Source: Armigeres subalbatus (Eukaryota; Arthropoda; Insecta; Diptera; Culicidae). From it: DNA of 64,000 bases. The stretch is taken from contig NW_026942506.1 of NCBI RefSeq assembly GCF_024139115.2, forward strand, positions 124,001 to 188,000. Direction: 5' to 3'. The notes beneath the pieces were generated by a model. That model made no database searches and was not told the DNA's origin. It worked only from the letters and a program-made list of their open reading frames with translations. The position numbers and the translations under genes were made by a program. Of the stretch, positions 57,206 to 64,000 are shown one piece after another; positions within the stretch are counted from its first letter, which is position 1, and the number at the start of each line of letters is the position of its first letter.

Positions 57206-58500
57206 TTGCATGCATATCATAGCAGATGTCCTATCAAGCGCTCTTCTTCAAACATGGACGTGCCATGGTGGAATGCTAAACTGCAACGCCTCAGGAAAAC
57301 AGCTCGTAAGTTGTTCAACAGGACAAAATGTACCTCAAATTGGGCACGATATAGAAAAGCCCTCACTGAATATAATATTGAAATTGGAAATCCAAGAGGA
57401 AATCTGGTTAAAACGTGTGAAAGCATCAACAACACTCCACAGTCGCAAGATTACAGAAACTCTTGCAAAAACCACACTATTAATCTTGGCAATCTTAAAC
57501 GTAACGATGGAGAGTTGACGAAAAGCCCAATTGAAACTCTAGGTCTAATGAGGAAACTCACTTCCTGAATCAGACAGATGAAGGTTATACTGAATTGAAG
57601 GATGCTCTGGGATTACTATATTAGTGTCCCCAGATCAGAAAGTAATAGCCAAGATATATGATGAAATTGTACAAAATCCAGAGTTGAAAACGCGTAAGAT
57701 TTCCAACCTTTAAATCTGCAGGTGTGACGGTATAATTCCAGCATTGCTTCAAAACGGAGAAGCAGCTCTGATTCCGTCCCTTATGAAGATTTTTAAAGCA
57801 AGTTTAAGGTTAAACTTCATTCCATCTAAATGGAGATTGGTTAAAGTAGTGTTTATACCCAAAACTGGCAAACGAGACAAAATGAACTCCAAAGTCTTTC
57901 AGACCCATTAGCTTTCATCAGTTTTGTTGAAAACAATGGAGAAAGTTTTAAAAGAATGTTAATTCGAAATACATGCAGGAATTTCTGTTTCTAAATACCA
58001 ATTTGCTTATCGTAACAAATCTACGGTTACAGCTCTTCACGCTTGTAAATAAAATTGAGAAATCTCTTCAATAAAAGAAATAGCTCTTGCTCTTTCCTTG
58101 ATATTGAAGGAGCTTTTGACAACACTTCACTCGTCGATGACTACAGCATAAGTAAAAGGAAGTTTAACAAAAGTATTATAAACTGGATTCATACTAGGAG
58201 TGCTTTCACCACTTTTGTGGTCGTTAGTAGTTGACGATCTTGTAAGAAGCTTGGAAGCCAAAGGTTTCGAAGTTGTAAGCCGCAGATGATATTGTCATCA
58301 TATTGCTGTTCCAGAGAAAACTTTCCTCTTTCCGTAGTTCGGTAGTTGGGAGAGAATGCAGCAGGCTCTGATGTATCACATATTTGTGGTGCATGAAGAG
58401 GTCTAAGCATTAATCCTTCAAAGATCACTATAGTTCCTTTTACCAAAAGAAGGAAATATAACTTGAAACCTCTCAAAATTGAGAGATCCATTCAGTAAAG
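57206..58500 (+). pseudogene. Reverse transcriptase domain of the Lian-like LINE
   Basis: A linker with DVPWWNAKLQRLRKTARKLF (57255-57314) and RYRKALTEYN, then DGIIPALLQNGEAALIPSLM (57725-57784) and VVFIPKTGKRDKMNSK of the fingers. KYQFAYRNKSTVTALH and LDIEGAFDN (motif A, about 58101) follow, then GVLSPLLWSLVVDDL (motif B end, about 58199). The catalytic box is AADDIVII at 58279-58302, with the usual tyrosine before ADD lost. Stops and shifts separate the pieces. Confidence 0.8.
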
Positions 58501-59880
58501 AGGTAAAATTTAGGAGTGATTTTTAGATGCCAAACTGAATTGAATAAACAACTGGACTCCGATAAATAAGTCAATCAGTGTTTTGGTGTGCTCCAGTACG
58601 TTGGGAGAAATGGGGTCTTAAACCAACAATGATTATGTGGATATTTACTCCATTAAAGACCAAAGAACGTATGTTTCGCGTAGGTGGTGGCCAAAACCAA
58701 AGAGGCCACTGCAGCATCAAAACTAGCAAAACTTCAACGACTTGGATGTATTGCTATTACGGGAGCGATGCGCAGCACCTACGAAAGCACTAGAGAATCC
58801 TAAATGCTACCGTTGCATGAGCACGTACAACTGGAAGCGGAGAAGAGTGCGCTGAGGCTTAAAAGATCCATGAATGTTCTACCAGGAGACCTTATCGGAG
58901 GTCACTTGAGCATTCTACAACATTTTAAAAGAGGACCGAAACCCTACCGGAGATTGGATGAATGCGAGGACAACTACGATAATCCCTATATGGTGCACAC
59001 AACGACGCGTACGGATTGGGATGCCGGTGGTCCAGTTCGTCAATGTTCAATTGTATTCTTCACTGTTTCAAAATCGGTACGAAAACTGGTGCAGGAATCT
59101 CTGGACCTGGAATATCTATTTTAGCAGCCATGGGCCACTGCCAACTGTATTCCAAGCAGAAATTTTTGCAATTATAGAGGTGTAAATGTTTGCTTGAGAA
59201 GAAAATATAGACATGCAAATATCTGCATTTTTTCTGACAGCCAAGCTGCAAAAGCATTAAGTTCCTTTAAATGCACATCAAGAATTGTCTGGGAATGCAT
59301 TATCTCCTTGCGGCTCCTTTCAACTAAACTCTGTATGTTTGTATTGGGTCCTGGACACTGTAGGTAAAGGAATGAATAGCAGACCATCTCGATGCAGGAT
59401 CCAACTTGCAGCTTCAGGCTTCTGAACCATTTTGTGGTGTATCGAACAGTGCAATTAAAATGGAACTTAAAAGTTTGGAATCACAAAGGGTAATAACCAA
59501 TTGGTTGGCAGCCACAAAGTTACCAGGCAAAAGATTTATTGTTCCAAATGCAATTGTCACTAAAAGCTCTAGAGCTGAACAAACGAGCTCTTTGTACATA
59601 CTGGTCTAGTAATCTGGCATCGTCTGCAGATATCATTTGAAAAATTGACAAGTTCAGAATGAATCGTCGCTTGTAATATTGAAAGCGAAACATGAACATC
59701 TGCTTTGCAGTTGTAGTAGTTGTAGTTGTGAGTACATAGACGCAGATCGAAATTTCTCGAAGCGGCATACAGCCCAGAGAGATTTGTCTGCTCATCCAGG
59801 GAAAGTGATTGGTTTTATAAATCACATCATTCGGTTGGTAACGTGTCGTATGATCACCATATACAAGTTGTATCAGTAAT
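58501..59880 (+). pseudogene. Connection, RNase H and C-terminal region of the Lian-like LINE
   Basis: AASKLAKLQRLGCIAITGAM and RSTYESTRES are followed by LPLHEHVQLEAEKSALRLK (from 58807). RNase H traces: GAGISGPGIS (about 59089), PTVFQAEIFAIIE (catalytic E, about 59144-59182), FSDSQAAKALSSF (catalytic D, about 59231), and FVLGPGHCR where WVPGH is expected. Then LESQRVITNWL and, in another frame, HEHLLCSCSSCSCEY and KVIGFINHII near the end. RNase H would remove RNA from the cDNA hybrid. This copy is inactive. Confidence 0.8.
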
Positions 59881-59967
59881 AAACGACACGTACATCAAAC
59901 AGGATATACTACAATAGTTCTAATTAATGGATGCAGTAGTTCTAATCCCTCAACAAACAAAAAAAAG

Positions 59968-61312
59968 GTGAAAGTTTGTGGAGACGGCTGAACCAGAAAG
60001 CATCATGAACTTCTCACAACGGGAAAAAGAATTGAGAAGGAGATTGTTTATAATCCAGTGGTCCAAGACCTGGTAGCCTGGTACCAGTTCGGCAAGACAC
60101 TATTATAACATTAATCTGTTTAGTCCAAGCGCTGTTCTATTTCGTTACTTCGTACAACCAGGAAGGAACGGGTAGAGACATTTGCCTTATTTGACGAGGG
60201 ATCAAAACTTAGTCTTATGGATCAGGAGCCGGATGAGCTCGACTTAGATGGAGAGAAACACCGTTATTCCTGGACTGGTGGACTGGTGGCACCGAACGCT
60301 GCGAGGAAGAGTCTGTATCACGGCAATCACAATTGCAAGGACCCACAACAGAGCGAAGATCTGCCAGATAGGATGCGCAGGTGAAGGAGCTACAACTGCC
60401 AAGACCATCCTTGAGTGGGCAGAATGAAGAAACAAACTCATACTTAAGCGGTTTGCCTATTGATTCATATGAAGATGCTCGTCCCCAAATTCTGATAGAT
60501 CTAGATCATGATGAAGTCAAACGAAACCTACTCTCTTCCGAAGATCAAGCGCTTGTTGACTTAGTTCATAGGACACCGGTAAGAAACGGGAGTTTCTGGA
60601 TACGATGATCCCAACTTCCAGATAGCTAATCATGGCACTCATCCGTTTTCAGTTATTAGAAAAGGGATGCGCGAAACCGACCAGGCCAAGCACTAGATGA
60701 GATGATGGAGGATTATGCCAGAGGATACATCCAAGGCTCGCAACAGGAGAGGAAGCTGACACAACAACAAACCGAAGCTGGTATTTACCCGTATTTCCTG
60801 TTTTCTACCCGAACAAGCCGGGAAAGTACCAATTTTGTGGATGCAGAGTCCCTATCTTCAGAGTATCCCTGAATTCCCGTCAATCTCGACAATCAGCCAC
60901 TTTTCCATTCTCCTACAATTTCGGAACATCGAATCGATTTATGCGGAGATATTTTGAAATGTTCCACCCACTCGAATACGAGACGACCGTCAAAAAAAAA
61001 TCTGAGGGATAAAGGTGAAGAATTGTTCGGATGTGCGTCAGACATTTGACGCCATAGTGCCGAGCAGCGCAATGTATGTAAAAAGCCGTAACGTGCAAAG
61101 GTTCCAGGTGTAGCAAAAGTTCAAAAGAAGGTTTTAAAATCCGCAACTGGGTATGCTAAGTATCGTGATTTGGGATCAAAACGAAAACCTAAACCTGTCC
61201 GCAGAAGCTTCAACGGAGAAAGTTCTAGACATGTGGTGGTGCACGAAACTCATAAGTTTACTTATAAAGTAGGCTGGAGCGCAACGAGAAGCACTGCTAG
61301 CTAAAGAGAACG
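59968..61312 (+). pseudogene. BEL/Pao pol remnant: protease and reverse transcriptase
   Basis: The aspartic protease region reads RVETFALFDEGSKLSLMDQE (about 60172-60230), the BEL form of the D-[ST]-G site. It is followed by WTGGT-type and YLSGLPIDSYEDARPQILID sequence (60441-60500). RT traces: YDDPN, KPGKV-type and SLNSRQSRQ-type pieces, LCGDILKCSTHSNT (about 60940, the CGDI motif), QTFDAIVPSSAMYVK (about 61041) and MWWCTK (about 61230) with FTYKVGW. Integrase and LTR are not seen. Orientation matches the gag piece at 52.7 kb. Confidence 0.7.
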
Positions 61313-61619
61313 TAGAGAAATTAGTGTCTAATTCAACTTCATTTATCTATGCATTTTACTTTAAACATAAATATACGAATAATTTATTATTTCAATTTTT
61401 CAATATTCAAGGTTTGTAAGCTGTTTCAAACTGTTGAATAATGCAACCTAATTAGCTCATTTTCAACAAACCGTGCATAAATATTTCCTACATCCAAACC
61501 GTTAACATCTAGGTACATTCAATTCAAAAAGTCCTCCAACCCTTCTTCGAGTCATTCTATAATGGAATGAATTGGAAATTAAACAAAAATCCAACGGACA
61601 TAACTTACTCCGGACATAT
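61313..61619. other. AT-rich spacer
   Basis: No gene or repeat is recognised between the BEL remnant and the satellite array. It is very AT-rich from 61330 to 61480. Confidence 0.4.
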
Positions 61620-64000
61620 TTACCTTTAATCATTATTGATTTATATTTATCGGTGAGTAAACATTCAAAGCTCAAAAAGAGGGAGCGCAACAATGAAGAA
61701 CAGTATGGATAGGTGTCACAAGCGAGCGACGAGTATGAAGCGAACAGAAATTGAAATTTTAAGAGGGCCAGTTGTGAGAAAAGCAGATGAAATCGCTGTT
61801 ATTCTGCCTAACGTCCACCCAGGAACGGCTTGGGTAGTAGCATGGACTACCTACCAAGACAGGCAAAATAACAGCGATTTCAACCTACTATTATGCTTCG
61901 GCGCATGAGAACAGTTCTAGCGATCGGTGGTTGTTCGGAGATTCATACGAAAGTCGGCCTTTTGTTCACGCCTCATCCGCAGCTCTTACTTTGCCCAAGA
62001 TGATCTTATTTGAACCGCATTTCAATTTTTGCCATTCCTTTTGCCACTATTCCTAATTGGGAAAGTTTTTGATCACCACATGACTCAATCATTATTGATT
62101 GGCATTTATCGGTGAGTAAACATCTAAAGCTCAAAGAAGAGGGAGCGCAAAAATGAAGAACAGTATGGATAGGTGTCAGGAGCGACGAGTATGAAGCGAA
62201 CAGAAATTGAAATTTTAGTAGAGGGCCAGGAGAAAGATTGATGAAATTGCTGTTATTCTGCCTAACGTCCACCCAGGAACGGCTTGGGTAGTAGATGGTG
62301 ACTACTCTACAAGACAGGCAAAATAACAGCGATTTCAACCTACTATTATGCTATTCGGCGCATGAGAACAGTTCTAGCGATCGGTTTGTTCGGAGATTCA
62401 TACGAAAGTCGCGCTACTTTGCTTCACGCCTCATCCGCAGCTCTTACTTTGCCCAAGATGATCTTATTTGAAACGCATTTCAATTTTTCATTCCTTTTGC
62501 CAATTGATTCTAATTGGGAAAGTTTTTTGATCACCGTACATGACTCAATCATTATTGATTTAGGCATTTATCGGTGAGTACAACATCTAAAGCTCAAAGA
62601 AGAGGACGCAAAAATGAAGAACAGTATGGATAGGTGTCACAAGCGAGCGACGAGTATGAAGCGAACAGAAATTGAAATTTAGTAGAGGGCCAGTTGTGAG
62701 AAAGATTGATGAAATCGCTGTTATTCTGCCTAACGTCCACCCAGGAACGGCTTGGGTAGTAGCATGGTGACTACTCTTACCAAGACAGGCAAATAATAAA
62801 GCGATTTCAACTCTACTATTATGCTATTCGGCGCATGAGAACAGTTCTAACGATCGGTGGCTTGTTCGGAGATTCATACGAAAGTCGCGCTACTTTGCTT
62901 CACGTCTATCCGCAGCTCTTAATTTGCCCAAGATGATCTAATTTGAACCGCATTTCAATTTTGCCATTCCTTTGCCAATTCGTATTCTAATTGGAAAGTT
63001 TTTGATCTACCGACATGACTCAATCATTATTGATTTATTGGCATTTATCGGTGAGTACAACATCTAAAGCTCAAAGTAAGAGGGAGCGCAACAATGAAGA
63101 ACAGTATGGATAGGTGTCACAAGCGAGCGACGAGTATGAAGCGAACAGAAATTGAAATTTTAGTAGAGGGCCAGTTGTGAGAAAAGCATTGATGAAATTG
63201 CTGTTATTCTGCCTAACGTCCACCCAGGAACGGCTTGGGTAGTAGCATGGTGACTACTCTTACCAAGACAGGCAAAATAACAGCGATTTCAACCTACTAT
63301 TATGCTATTCGGCGCATGAGAACAGTTCTAGCGATCGGTGGCTTGTTGAGATCTATACGAAAGTCACGCTACTTTGCTTCACGCCTCATCCCAGCCTTAC
63401 TTTGCCCAAGATGATCTTATTTGAACGCATTTCAATTTTTGCCATTCTTTTGCCAATTGTTCACAGCTTAGACATTATGATCTGGCATTGAGAGTCGAGT
63501 TGTCTGAAAGTCGCGCTACTTTGTTCTTCACGCCCCATCCCGCAGCTCTTACTTGCCCAAGATGATCTCATTTGGAACCGCATTTCAATTTTGCCATTCC
63601 TTTTGCCAATTCGTATTCTAATTGGAAAGTTTTGATCACCGCATGACTCAATCATTATTGATTTATTGGCAGTATCGGTGAGTACAACATCTAAAGCTCA
63701 AAGTAAGAGGGAGCGCAACGGATGAGGCGGATGAGGCGAAGCAAAGTAGCGCGACTTTCGTATGAATTCCGGAACAAGCCACCGATCGCCAGAACTGTTC
63801 TCATGCGCCGAATAGCATATAGAGCTGAAATCGCTGTTATTTTCCTGTCTTAAGAGAGTCACCATGCTACTACCTGCCGTTCCTGGTGACGTTAGGCAGA
63901 ATCAGATTTCATCAATGCTTTTCTCACAACTGGCCCCCTACTGAAATTTCAATTTCTGTTTCATACTCGTCGCTCGCTTGTTACACCTATCCATACTGTT
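61620..64000. repeat. Tandem satellite, unit about 460-480 bp, inverting at ~63715
   Basis: Unit starts are marked by GGGAAAGTTTTTGATCACC near 62058, 62515, 62990 and 63620. A partial first unit begins near 61620. Each unit contains GGCATTTATCGGTGAGTA, AACAGTATGGATAGGTGTCA, ACGTCCACCCAGGAACGGCT, ACAGTTCTAGCGATCGGT and TGCCCAAGATGATCTTATTT. At GGAGCGCAACGGATGAGGCG (about 63709) the array reverses and runs off the window. A rearranged piece lies at 63455-63540. There is no gene: the frames are repeat translations. Confidence 0.95.

Larger units (their letters stand above)
55020..59967 (+). mobile_element. Lian-like (LOA clade) LINE, nearly full length, dead
   Basis: Order: ORF1, ORF2 endonuclease, RT, RNase H, C-terminal cysteine region, short 3' tail ending CAACAAACAAAAAAAA (about 59951-59966). 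This domain order, with an RNase H after RT, is that of LOA elements such as Lian of Aedes. Dozens of stops and frameshifts show that it is old or badly sequenced. It lies between BEL gag and pol pieces of the same orientation, so it may have inserted into that element. Confidence 0.8.

Overview
The window looks like non-coding, transposon-saturated DNA from a culicine mosquito, most likely Aedes. The reasons are decayed Juan-like (Jockey), Lian/LOA-like and RTE-like LINEs, a BEL/Pao element, several foldback MITE families, and minisatellites with GGCCGAAAGGGTCATTT-type and GGAGGCTTCTGAGCCTC-type units. This taxon call comes from recognising repeat families, not from a database search. I see no intact protein-coding gene. 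Every recognisable coding segment is a broken transposon gene. The only host-gene signals are a candidate untranslated first exon (about 18900-20303, donor at 20304) and a weaker possible exon end at 39787.

Layout. 1-2486: two MITEs and CGAGATA-type degenerate repeats. 2487-17166 (copy A): MITEs, a possible promoter or LTR piece, a 37-bp-arm hairpin, an RTE-like LINE with EN and RT remains, and a 5.5-kb foldback element whose ends are inverted minisatellite arrays. 17167-20303: CpG-rich sequence and the candidate exon. 20304-23009: intron-like sequence. 23010-24623: 5' part of a Juan-like LINE, cut by 25 Ns (24624-24648). 24665-38425 (copy B): a second version of copy A in the same order, with many one-base losses plus real substitutions and block differences. 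38426-40380: mostly unrecognised. 40380-41339: inverted cluster of a satellite of roughly 460-480 bp. 43045-47880: minisatellite built of small hairpin units, in two blocks around plain sequence. 48340-50600: degenerate repeats. 52640-61310: BEL/Pao gag and pol remains with a nearly full-length dead Lian-like LINE between them. 61620-64000: the same satellite family as at 40.4 kb, including the same inversion junction in opposite orientation.

Nothing here works together as a pathway. The structure reflects nested transposition, repeat expansion and probably an assembly problem at the gap. The most interesting items are the minisatellite-armed foldback element, the palindromic satellite with a shared junction at two loci 22 kb apart, the A/B duplication, and the hairpin-unit minisatellite.
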